DNA of 42,819 bases, from positions 1-42,819 of the forward strand of contig JAFUBW010000015.1 in assembly GCA_017459965.1 (NCBI GenBank). The letters run 5' to 3'. This document shows, piece by piece, positions 6,544-13,075 of the stretch; the first letter of the stretch is position 1, and every line of letters starts with the position of its first letter. The notes under the pieces are model-generated. The model ran no database searches and had not been told where the DNA came from. It worked only from the letters and a program-made list of their open reading frames with translations. The position numbers and the translations under genes are program-made. This DNA is from Bacilli bacterium. GTDB lineage: Bacteria > Bacillota_I > Bacilli_A > RF39 > UBA660.

Positions 6544-7379
6544 AATTCACTTACTCCTTTGATAACTTCGTTAATATCATCTTGAATACCAATTGCTTTA
6601 TCTTCAATATCATTAGGAACATTTGCATACTTATCATTAACTCTTATAAGAAAAGCATTAGGTAATTTATATGTTAAATCTTCAAATGGATATCTAATAA
6701 TTCCAGGTGTATTAAATCCAGCACCTAATTCTAAAAATATTATTTTCTTATTTTTATTATCGTTTATAAATTTTTCATAATTATTAGAATGTTCTTCCCA
6801 ATAATCATCTTCTACAAAGAAGTTATCTTTTCTTAAATTAACTTCCATTGTTTCACCACATACAGGACACTTTGGAACAAGATCACTAGGTATTTTAATA
6901 TCTTCATTTTTTTCTAACATTTCTTTAATCATTACAGTATCATCATATAATTTATTATGACAGGCTCTTGAACATTGAATTTTAGTTAAAGCACCTTGTA
7001 CTTCAAATACTTTATTTGAATCAAATCCTGCTTTCAAAAATTGTCTATCTACATTAGTAGTTAATACAAAATATTCTTTATCTTTAACTAAATTAAATAA
7101 GTTTTTATATGTTTCAGATGCTTCCATTCCAATACATAAATAATTTATATGTTTAGCCCAATAAGACCATCTTTCTTCTTCTGTATCAAAATCATAGAAA
7201 CTAGATGTGTACATATCAGTAAATCCATAATGTTTAACAAGTTCAGGAAAATTTTCCTTAAAATTTAATGTTCCATAATTAACTCCAGCTGCAGTTGAAA
7301 GTCCAGCACCTGCCCCAATAATTATAGCATCAGTTTCTTTTATTTTATCCTTAATTATTCCATAATTTTTGGTATTCAT
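6540..7379 (-). CDS. SirTM-class sirtuin, predicted protein ADP-ribosyltransferase
   Basis: 279 residues from the ATG at 7379. NAD-binding GAGAGLSTAAG at 22-32 and TTNVD at 107-111 are sirtuin motifs. The usual catalytic His position reads EVQG (Q128), the His-to-Gln change typical of SirTM enzymes, which ADP-ribosylate proteins rather than deacetylate them. R183 in NLRKD matches the second SirTM-specific catalytic residue. Zinc ligands C136, C140, C171, C174. The start lies inside the macrodomain 3' end (29-bp overlap), with AGGAGG six bases before the chosen ATG. Known SirTM operons carry GcvH-L and LplA2; neither is here, so the target protein is unknown. Confidence 0.88.
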   Translation of the reverse strand: MNTKNYGIIKDKIKETDAIIIGAGAGLSTAAGVNYGTLNFKENFPELVKHYGFTDMYTSSFYDFDTEEERWSYWAKHINYLCIGMEASETYKNLFNLVKDKEYFVLTTNVDRQFLKAGFDSNKVFEVQGALTKIQCSRACHNKLYDDTVMIKEMLEKNEDIKIPSDLVPKCPVCGETMEVNLRKDNFFVEDDYWEEHSNNYEKFINDNKNKKIIFLELGAGFNTPGIIRYPFEDLTYKLPNAFLIRVNDKYANVPNDIEDKAIGIQDDINEVIKGVSEL

Positions 7380-8112
7380 CATAATCCTCCTTACTATAAA
7401 CATTAAATATTACTTTTATATCATTATCTTTTAATAATTCTTTAACTGAATTATAAGCCGTTAATTTCGCTTTAGATATAGGGTAACCAAATAATCCAGT
7501 TGAAATAGATGGAAATACTATTGATTTGAAATTATTATCTATTGCATACTTTAAAGCATTTTTATAACAATTACTTAAGTCTATTTCATCTTGTTTAGTA
7601 ATTTGTCCTCTTATTTCAGGGCCTACAGTTGTAATTACATATTTTGATGGAAGATTATAACCATTACATACTAATATTTTCCCATTACTTAATGTTTTAC
7701 CCTTTAATTTATCATTGCATTCTAATCTAAGTCTTATTCCAGAATATGTATGAATAGTATTATCAATACATTTATGAGTAGGATTAAAGCACCCAAGTCC
7801 GTAATTATTTCCTGCATTTACAATAGCATCTGTTTTTAATGTTGTAATATCTCCTAAATATAAAGATATATTCTTTTCTATTTCAGTTAATTCTAACACA
7901 TCAACTATACCTTTTTCATTTAACTCAATTTGTAATAATTTATCTTCTAACTTTAATACTTCTTCATCTATCTCTATTGGTTCTCTTAAATTTATTAATC
8001 CTCTTAAGATTTGTCTTTTTTCGTCTATATTATTTGGAATATCAATATTTGAATATTCCTTATTTTCATTTATAAAATAATTTAATAAATTATCTATTAA
8101 TTCTTCTTTCAT
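7351..8112 (-). CDS. Zn-containing macrodomain, predicted ADP-ribosyl hydrolase
   Basis: 253 residues. The N-terminal ~80 residues are helical, followed by the macrodomain: GDITTLKTDAIVNAGN (~87-102), the insertion GCFNPTHKCIDNTIHTYSG with C108, H113 and C115 as probable zinc ligands, and 'SISTGLFGYP' near the substrate phosphate loop. This layout is that of the zinc-dependent macrodomains paired with SirTM in Staphylococcus and Streptococcus, which remove the ADP-ribose added by SirTM. ATG 8112 is used because the upstream in-frame ATG at 8130 overlaps the GGAGG site. A weak promoter may lie near 8255-8260 (TTGACA). Confidence 0.87.
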   Translation of the reverse strand: MKEELIDNLLNYFINENKEYSNIDIPNNIDEKRQILRGLINLREPIEIDEEVLKLEDKLLQIELNEKGIVDVLELTEIEKNISLYLGDITTLKTDAIVNAGNNYGLGCFNPTHKCIDNTIHTYSGIRLRLECNDKLKGKTLSNGKILVCNGYNLPSKYVITTVGPEIRGQITKQDEIDLSNCYKNALKYAIDNNFKSIVFPSISTGLFGYPISKAKLTAYNSVKELLKDNDIKVIFNVYSKEDYDEYQKLWNN

Positions 8113-8210
8113 TGATATTCCTCCAATCATTATATTTGTTTTTTAATTTTTCATAAACAACTACAATACCCTTACCATTGGTTTTTCCATTTTCTAAATC
8201 GCTTGAGTAT
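8113..8210 (-). pseudogene. duplicated 3' end of the quinone oxidoreductase gene
   Basis: This stretch is nearly the same as 9380-9478. It contains the ribosome binding site used by the next gene plus the last ~25 codons of the quinone oxidoreductase: 'YSSDLENGKTNGKGIVVVYE' versus 'YSRDLENGKTNGKGIVVVDE'. It has several substitutions and a one-base deletion that removes the original stop. It is a scar of a tandem duplication or recombination that placed the macrodomain gene behind a copied leader. Confidence 0.8.
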
Positions 8211-8278
8211 TACGCAAAGTATTATTTTTGATATATGCTTAATAATCTTCTGCTTGTCAATTACATCTAATAATTCTA

Positions 8279-9379
8279 TTATTTATCACTCATTACTAGA
8301 ACTGCTTTTATACATTTTCCAGTATCCTTATCTTCTTTTGCTTTTCCTATATCATCAAATGAATATTTAGTTATAATCTTATCTAATGGGAATAATCCTT
8401 CTTTATATAACCTTACTAATCTTGGAATAAATACTTTTGGAATTGAATCTCCTTGATTAATACCTTTAATTGTTCTCATTTCCATTAAAACATCTTGTCC
8501 TATATTAAAGTTTTCAATAACACCACTTGGAGCTAAAGGAATAATTGTTCCATTATACTTTGTTAATTTAATTGCATTTAAAATCATATTACCATTTCCA
8601 GTAGTATCTATTGCATAATCTACACCACCATTAGTTAATTCTTTTAAAGTTTCTGCTACATTTTCAACTTTACTACTATCAACAACATCAGTTGCACCTA
8701 ATTCTTTTGCTAATATTAGGTCTTTTTCTTTTCTAGCAACCGCAATTATTCTCTTACATCTTGCTACTTTTGAAGCCATTATTGCACTCATTCCAACAGC
8801 ACCACAGCCAAAAACAACAATTGATTCATCCATACTAGGTTTTAATGTATTTAAAACTGCTCCTGCACCTGTCTGAATACCACAACTCATTGGAGCAATA
8901 ATAGATAAATCTACATCCTTATCAACTTTTACAACACTACTTGCATTTATAGTTGAGTAAGTTGCAAAAGATGATTGTCCAAAAAACATTGATAAAGGTT
9001 TACCATTTTGAAATAATTTTGTTTTTCCATCTGCTCCAACTCCACCGAAGTTAATATCATTAAAGTGTTCACAATATTGTGGCATACCAGATATACAATT
9101 TTTGCAATAACCACAATATGCATAAGAAAATGCTACATGATCTCCAACTTCAATATCTTTTACATTTTCTCCAACTTTTTCAACAATTCCAGCACCTTCG
9201 TGTCCAAATACTATTGGAAGTGGTAATCCTATACCTTTTCCAAATTCATCAGTATGACACATACCACTAGCTATTACTTTAACTAATACTTCATTAGCAT
9301 TAGGTTCAATAAGTTCAACATTTTCAATTATATATTCTCCATTATCTTCTTTATATAATGCTGCTCTCATCTCTTTCAT
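8279..9379 (-). CDS. zinc-dependent alcohol dehydrogenase, aryl/benzyl-alcohol type
   Basis: 366 residues, medium-chain dehydrogenase. Catalytic zinc ligands are in SGMCHTDEF and GHEGAGIVEKVG. The structural zinc has four Cys in YCGYCKNCISGMPQYC. The NAD Rossmann motif is FGCGAVGMSA. The pattern 'MSCGIQTGAGAVLNTLKP' is typical of aryl- or benzyl-alcohol dehydrogenases. It interconverts an alcohol and an aldehyde with NAD(P). The ATG at 9379 follows GGAGGAATATCA; the upstream ATG at 9397 overlaps the previous stop. In this operon it may detoxify an aldehyde or act on a peptide-derived or signalling product; the true substrate is unknown. Confidence 0.88.
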   Translation of the reverse strand: MKEMRAALYKEDNGEYIIENVELIEPNANEVLVKVIASGMCHTDEFGKGIGLPLPIVFGHEGAGIVEKVGENVKDIEVGDHVAFSYAYCGYCKNCISGMPQYCEHFNDINFGGVGADGKTKLFQNGKPLSMFFGQSSFATYSTINASSVVKVDKDVDLSIIAPMSCGIQTGAGAVLNTLKPSMDESIVVFGCGAVGMSAIMASKVARCKRIIAVARKEKDLILAKELGATDVVDSSKVENVAETLKELTNGGVDYAIDTTGNGNMILNAIKLTKYNGTIIPLAPSGVIENFNIGQDVLMEMRTIKGINQGDSIPKVFIPRLVRLYKEGLFPLDKIITKYSFDDIGKAKEDKDTGKCIKAVLVMSDK

Positions 9380-9396
9380 TGATATTCCTCCAATCA

Positions 9397-10380
9397 TTAT
9401 ATTTGTTTTTTTAATTCTTCATCAACAACTACAATACCTTTACCATTTGTTTTTCCATTTTCTAAATCTCTTGAGTATTCTATTACATCATCAAATGAAT
9501 AAACTTTTCCAATTTCAGGTATTATTTCATAGTCATCAATAAAAGTCATCATTTCATCTATTATTTCTTGTGTAGGATAATTTGAATAGAATCCAGTTAG
9601 ATAACATCCGTTAGGAATTTCTTTAATAGGATCAAATTTATCTAATGTAAATACATTACCAAGTATTCCAGTAGAACAACATATTCCACCTTTATTTAAT
9701 AATTTTAAGCTTTCAGGAACAGTTAAAGGTCCAACTAATTCTAATATCTTATCTACTTTTTCTTCAATTTTATCTTTAATAGAGTTTTCAGTATCAATAA
9801 TTATTTTATCTACTCCAAGATATTCTAATAATTCATTATGTTTATCACTTCTAACAGTTACTAGAACTCTACAACCTAAACTCTTTGCTAGAATAATACT
9901 TGCTATACCTAAAGCTGATGTTCCACCTCTAATTAAAAGTGAATCATTTGCTTTTAGTTGTAAGCATTCAAATAATGAACCCCATGCTGTAAAATATGTT
10001 TCTGGAATTGCTGCTAAATGAATCCAATCTAATTTTGTATTTACTTTAAATACATTTTTTCTAGGAAGTAAAACATATTCCTCATAAGAGCCATTAAAAG
10101 TTCTTCCCATTCCACCCATAAGAGCAATTACTTTATCTCCTTTAGATAAATCACTATTAGATGGATCTTCAACAATACCAACACATTCAATTCCAGGAAC
10201 AACTGGTTTATTAAATGTTGGATTATCTATTTCAAATTGTCTAAATAATGCTTCACTATGATTCATACCAAAAGCCATTACTTTAACTAATACCCAATCA
10301 TCTTTAACTTTAGGTATATCCATATCACTTAATTTTAAATCTTCTACTTTAGTAGAACTCTCCAATACTAATGCTTTCAC
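9397..10380 (-). CDS. NADPH:quinone reductase-like medium-chain dehydrogenase
   Basis: 327 residues, MDR superfamily without zinc ligands. It has an N-terminal GroES-like domain (PGIECVGIVED) and a cofactor-binding domain RGGTSALGIAS. The dinucleotide motif GGTSALG fits the quinone oxidoreductase/zeta-crystallin branch, which uses NADPH to reduce quinones or alkenals. It begins at the base after the rSAM stop, so the two are tightly coupled. It carries the intact version of the 3' sequence that is duplicated at 8113-8210. It ends ATAATG, touching the leader of the alcohol dehydrogenase. Confidence 0.85.
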   Translation of the reverse strand: MKALVLESSTKVEDLKLSDMDIPKVKDDWVLVKVMAFGMNHSEALFRQFEIDNPTFNKPVVPGIECVGIVEDPSNSDLSKGDKVIALMGGMGRTFNGSYEEYVLLPRKNVFKVNTKLDWIHLAAIPETYFTAWGSLFECLQLKANDSLLIRGGTSALGIASIILAKSLGCRVLVTVRSDKHNELLEYLGVDKIIIDTENSIKDKIEEKVDKILELVGPLTVPESLKLLNKGGICCSTGILGNVFTLDKFDPIKEIPNGCYLTGFYSNYPTQEIIDEMMTFIDDYEIIPEIGKVYSFDDVIEYSRDLENGKTNGKGIVVVDEELKKQI

Positions 10381-11427
10381 TTAAACACTCTCCTTAATAT
10401 TCATCCAGCATTGTGGATCTTCATTATACATATTTCCAGTTAATCCTTTTGTTACAGCAGGGCAACCTCTACAAAATAGTTTTAATTTACATTTAGAACA
10501 TTTATCAAATTTATCTATTTGTCTATATTCATCTAATTCTTTACTATTCCATATATCAAATAAATGTTGCTTACTTTCAAATATGTTTCCTACTTTAGAT
10601 TCCATTCTGCGACAAGCATACACATCTCCATTTGGAAGTATTGTTATATGTCCTCGTCCACAATGACATCCATCATATACAAATCCATCTTTTATATTTT
10701 CTGGTAGTTTATATAATCCTTCTTCATAAAGATATAACTTCCATAAATGGTCTTTTAAATTGAATCTTGTATATGTATCTTCGGCAATATAATCTTTATA
10801 TTTTTGCCAACATGTATCAAGTAGTTTTCTATATTCTAATGGTTTTATTCCAACATCTTTTTCTGTTGATGTAGGACAATATCTAGAAAAAGCAAATACT
10901 CTTACTTTATGTTTTACTACTGTATCAATTATATCAGGTATTTCATCAATATTAGTTTTAGAAACAGTAGTCATTATTACTGATTTAATACCTGCTTCAT
11001 TTATATCTTTAATTTTTTCAAGTGTAGTTTTAAAAGAACCTTTCTTTCTAAACCAATCATGAGTCTTTTCCATTCCATCTAATGACATTTGATATTTCTC
11101 AAGTCCGAAAGACTTCATCTTCTTACAAACTTCTAAATTTAAATGAAATGGATTACCCATTATAGTGAATGGAATATTATCTTTTTTTAATAATTTAAGT
11201 AAATCCCAAAAGTTAGGGTGTAAGATAGGATCTCCACCAGTTAAATAAATATATGGTTTTCTATTCATTTTCTTACACATACTTTTTATTTCTTTTAATG
11301 TTAATTTTATTTCATCAAAAGTCATTTCACTTATTTTCTTACAACTGTCTTCAGCAAAGATGTAACAATGTTTACATCTTTGATCACACATATCAGTTAT
11401 GTGCCATTGAACACTAAAATATTCCAT
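10381..11427 (-). CDS. radical SAM/SPASM peptide-modifying enzyme (ACGX type)
   Basis: 348 residues. The radical SAM cluster ligands C14, C18, C21 are in MCDQRCKHC, the GGD-type SAM motif is YLTGGDPILHP, and a C-terminal SPASM region has Cys at 254, 256, 272, 310, 313, 319, 322 and 340, enough for auxiliary [4Fe-4S] clusters. Such enzymes install thioether or carbon crosslinks in ribosomal peptides. The adjacent upstream gene is a Cys-repeat peptide. From memory, NCBI/TIGRFAM curation names an 'ACGX system' that pairs exactly such an rSAM/SPASM protein with an ACGX-repeat peptide; I could not look this up. Start ATG 11427 behind GGAAGTGATG. Confidence 0.9.
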   Translation of the reverse strand: MEYFSVQWHITDMCDQRCKHCYIFAEDSCKKISEMTFDEIKLTLKEIKSMCKKMNRKPYIYLTGGDPILHPNFWDLLKLLKKDNIPFTIMGNPFHLNLEVCKKMKSFGLEKYQMSLDGMEKTHDWFRKKGSFKTTLEKIKDINEAGIKSVIMTTVSKTNIDEIPDIIDTVVKHKVRVFAFSRYCPTSTEKDVGIKPLEYRKLLDTCWQKYKDYIAEDTYTRFNLKDHLWKLYLYEEGLYKLPENIKDGFVYDGCHCGRGHITILPNGDVYACRRMESKVGNIFESKQHLFDIWNSKELDEYRQIDKFDKCSKCKLKLFCRGCPAVTKGLTGNMYNEDPQCWMNIKESV

Positions 11428-11480
11428 TACATCACTTCCAATCTATTTAAAAATCATAATGATTTTAATTACAGTCAAAA

Positions 11481-11500
11481 GGAGAATTATATTATTCTCC
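11481..11500 (-). terminator. weak terminator/attenuator hairpin after the peptide gene
   Basis: Minus strand GGAGAAT, 6-nt loop, ATTCTCC, then TTTT. The stem includes the peptide stop codon. A second small dyad (AAAATCA/TGATTTT) follows at about 11451-11467. The T run is short, so partial read-through into the rSAM gene is expected, giving more peptide mRNA than enzyme mRNA. Confidence 0.6.
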
Positions 11501-11743
11501 AGCACCACATGATGAACCACAAGCAGATGATTCTTCCTTTTTTTCTTCATCACTTGCTCCACAAGAACTACCACAAGCTGTAGGAGTTTCATCTTTCTTT
11601 TCTTCTCCATCAGAAGCTCCACAAGCAGTTCCACATGCAGTTGGTGTTTGTTCCTCAGTTTTTGTTTCATCGCTTGCTCCACAAGCAGTTCCACAAGCAC
11701 TTGAAGTTTTCTTTTCTTCGTCTAAAATGTTTTGAGCTGTCAT
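11492..11743 (-). CDS. ACGxxCGA-repeat Cys-rich precursor peptide
   Basis: 83 residues. A short leader MTAQNILDEEKKTSS is followed by four repeats, each with an ACG-[TS]-[AS]-CGA core (ACGTACGA twice, ACGSSCGA twice) and separated by acidic/Lys linkers such as SDEEKKEESS. Eight Cys in total, all in the cores and always four apart; the last repeat is at the C-terminus. This is the look of a multicore RiPP substrate for the neighbouring radical SAM enzyme, with Cys-based crosslinks the likely modification. GGTGG ribosome binding site before ATG 11743. First gene of the minus-strand operon and divergent from the HxlR regulator. No dedicated peptidase or exporter is adjacent, so the mature product may stay inside the cell. 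Confidence 0.88.
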   Translation of the reverse strand: MTAQNILDEEKKTSSACGTACGASDETKTEEQTPTACGTACGASDGEEKKDETPTACGSSCGASDEEKKEESSACGSSCGAGE

Positions 11744-11813
11744 TTTAGCACCACCTTTCTTGTTGAAGTTTTCACTTCATATATAATTTTATACTAAAAA
11801 AATCAAATGAAAA

Positions 11814-11838
11814 AGTAGGCACTTTTTTGTAACCTACT
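11814..11838. promoter_or_regulatory. candidate HxlR operator dyad
   Basis: Inverted repeat AGTAGG-N13-CCTACT between the divergent peptide gene and hxlR. Its right arm overlaps the spacer just after the hxlR -35 box and its left arm lies upstream of the peptide-gene promoter region, so one dimer could control both directions. Confidence 0.6.
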
Positions 11839-11855
11839 AGAGTGTATGGTATAAT
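11827..11855 (+). promoter_or_regulatory. promoter of hxlR
   Basis: TTGTAA (11827-11832), 17-bp spacer, TATAAT (11850-11855) with an extended TG-G. For the opposite direction, AT-rich TATAAA/TATATA boxes at about 11780-11797 could serve as the -10, but no clear -35 is seen. Confidence 0.7.
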
Positions 11856-11873
11856 TATATACAGGTGATGTTA

Positions 11874-12242
11874 ATGGATAATAATTATGGAAATATTGAT
11901 TATGGAACATATAAAGATGATTATGTAATAACTGCTTATGAATTAATTAGTAATAAATGGAAATTAAAGATATTAAAATATATCAAACCACATAGACCAG
12001 TTAGATATGGAGAACTTTTAAATTATGTAGATGATATAACTAAAAAAGTATTAACTGATAATTTAAAGAGCTTAGAAGATGATGGATTAATTACAAGAAA
12101 AGTCATTTCAGAAAAACCATTACGAGTTGAATATTCATTAACAGAAATTGGTACAAAACTCAATCCAATACTAAAAGAACTTTATAATTTTGGATATTAT
12201 TATAAAAATAAAGACAATATAAAAACTATTTCAGAAGATTGA
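11874..12242 (+). CDS. HxlR-family winged-helix transcription regulator
   Basis: 122 residues from ATG 11874 (AGGTGA site five bases before; a GTG and ATG slightly upstream overlap that site). The core 'ELISNKWKLKILKYI', 'RYGELLNYVDDITKKVLTDNLKSLEDDGLI' and 'VEYSLTEIGTKLNPIL' is the classic HxlR/YodB/HypR fold. It has no Cys, so it cannot use the Cys switch of YodB or HypR; a ligand or another signal is more likely. Family members often control nitroreductases, quinone reductases and aldehyde dehydrogenases, all represented in the divergent operon. Stop codon TGA. Confidence 0.88.
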   Translation: MDNNYGNIDYGTYKDDYVITAYELISNKWKLKILKYIKPHRPVRYGELLNYVDDITKKVLTDNLKSLEDDGLITRKVISEKPLRVEYSLTEIGTKLNPILKELYNFGYYYKNKDNIKTISED

Positions 12243-12258
12243 AATAGTTTTATTTTGT
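12222..12258 (+). terminator. terminator of hxlR
   Basis: AAAACTATTTC, 8-nt loop, GAAATAGTTTT followed by a T-rich tail; the stem overlaps the last codons and the stop. Confidence 0.8.
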
Positions 12259-12270
12259 TTTAAAAGGAAT

Positions 12271-12324
12271 CGGAATATTACTATTTTACGATGTTATGAT
12301 ATTCGTAAAATAAGCTATATTCCG
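12271..12324. repeat. large interrupted dyad, possible origin or nick site
   Basis: Imperfect inverted repeat with ~21-nt arms (outer CGGAATA/TATTCCG, inner ATTTTACGA/TCGTAAAAT) and an 11-nt centre. It is non-coding, has no T tract, and lies 50 bp before a DnaA box. It could be a replication origin element, oriT-like site or regulator site. Confidence 0.6.
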
Positions 12325-12375
12325 AACACATTTTTCACACATAGATAACACAAAACTTCTACAAAATAAACCTTG

Positions 12376-12384
12376 TTATCCACA
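12376..12384 (+). other. perfect DnaA box
   Basis: TTATCCACA, the DnaA consensus, in the gene-free region between the large dyad and the HTH gene. A weaker relative (TTATCTATG, minus strand) lies at about 12340-12350. It suggests an origin function for the excised element. Confidence 0.5.
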
Positions 12385-12400
12385 CTTTTTATGTTAGAAT

Positions 12401-12512
12401 GTAGTAAAATCAGGTAATCATGAAATTTAGTGATTACCTAATTTTTGTCCCTGATTTTTTACTAAAAATCGTGCTAGGGACTTAAGAAGGCCTTATTTTA
12501 TAAGGCTTTTTT
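12401..12512 (+). ncRNA. structured leader/small RNA ending in a terminator
   Basis: A putative promoter TTGTTA (12373-12378), 16-bp spacer, TAGAAT (12395-12400, extended TG) would start a transcript near 12406. It contains hairpin AGGTAATCA/TGATTACCT (12412-12439), a two-part hairpin GTCCCT-GATTTTT/AAAAATC-AGGGAC (12447-12481), and a strong terminator GCCTTAT/ATAAGGC plus six Ts (12490-12512). TAGTAAAATCAG at the 5' end could also pair with CTGATTTTTTACTA. No ORF of useful size is present. Probably a control RNA or attenuator for the downstream replication-type gene. Confidence 0.55.
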
Positions 12513-12517
12513 CATTA

Positions 12518-12661
12518 TTAGGGACTAATTTTGCAAGTGCAAAATAAGTTTGCCACCACCTTTTTTGTTATAAAATAAGGGTAAAATGGGGTAGTTGGTG
12601 GCACCTTCTTATGCTCATAAAAAAAATAGGCATTTTTTTAGCAGTTTTTAGTCCCTAGCAA
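12518..12661 (+). promoter_or_regulatory. structured 5' region of the HTH gene
   Basis: Between the terminator and the HTH gene there are nested repeats: TTAGGGACTAA (12519-12529) against TTAGTCCCTAG (12648-12658), TTTTGC/GCAAAA, and GCCACCA (12552-12558) against TGGTGGC (12596-12602). The GGGAC/GTCCC element also occurs in the preceding RNA (12447, 12476), so alternative pairings are possible. No gene was seen. Confidence 0.5.
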
Positions 12662-12685
12662 AAAATTAAAAAAGGAGGTTTTTTT

Positions 12686-12958
12686 ATGAAAAGATTTATT
12701 ATCATTCCTAACAAGTTAATAACTGAAGGAACTCTATCTTATGGAGCTATTCTTTTACTTGGATTTTTAAATTCTAATTCTAAAAAGTTAGGTTATTCAT
12801 ATGCTACTAATAATTATTATGCAAATATGATTAGATGCTCAGCTAGAAAAATAACTTATCTAATTAAAGAATTAAATGATCTAAATTATATCAGAATTGA
12901 TAATCCAAAAAGTTTTAAAAGAAAAATATATGTTAGTTATAAATTTCCTAGTAAGTAG
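12686..12958 (+). CDS. small helix-turn-helix protein, replication-initiator-like
   Basis: 90 residues. The start 'MKRFIIIPNKLITEGTLSYGAILLLGFLNSNSK' and 'YYANMIRCSARKITYLIKELNDLNYI' form a winged-helix domain like the N-terminal DNA-binding part of plasmid and phage replication initiators (HTH_36-like). The usual C-terminal half is absent. It follows a DnaA box and a structured leader with an AAAGGAGG site, which supports an element-replication or control role. Function not proven. Confidence 0.6.
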   Translation: MKRFIIIPNKLITEGTLSYGAILLLGFLNSNSKKLGYSYATNNYYANMIRCSARKITYLIKELNDLNYIRIDNPKSFKRKIYVSYKFPSK

Positions 12959-13035
12959 AATTATTCTTCTAACTAATAGGAAATATATTTCTAATAAAAT
13001 AAATAAATTAAATAAATAAGTTAAATATATAATAT

Positions 13036-13064
13036 AAGATCTTGCAAGATAAGATCTTTTTTTT
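13036..13064 (+). terminator. terminator/attenuator before the OB-fold gene
   Basis: AAGATCTT, 7-nt loop, AAGATCTT, then a run of T. It ends only ~12 bases before the next ATG, so it may act as an attenuator. Confidence 0.6.
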
Positions 13065-13075
13065 GTGGAGGGATT

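Noticed and set aside
6540-7379. Classical sirtuin deacetylase
   Set aside because: The catalytic His is replaced by Gln (EVQG) and the gene is paired with a Zn-macrodomain, which points to the SirTM class.
11443-11700. 85-codon Leu/Lys/Val-rich frame overlapping the Cys-repeat peptide gene
   Set aside because: It is the shifted reading of the same repeats, has no ribosome binding site, and the other frame has GGTGG, a clear leader and the Cys repeats.
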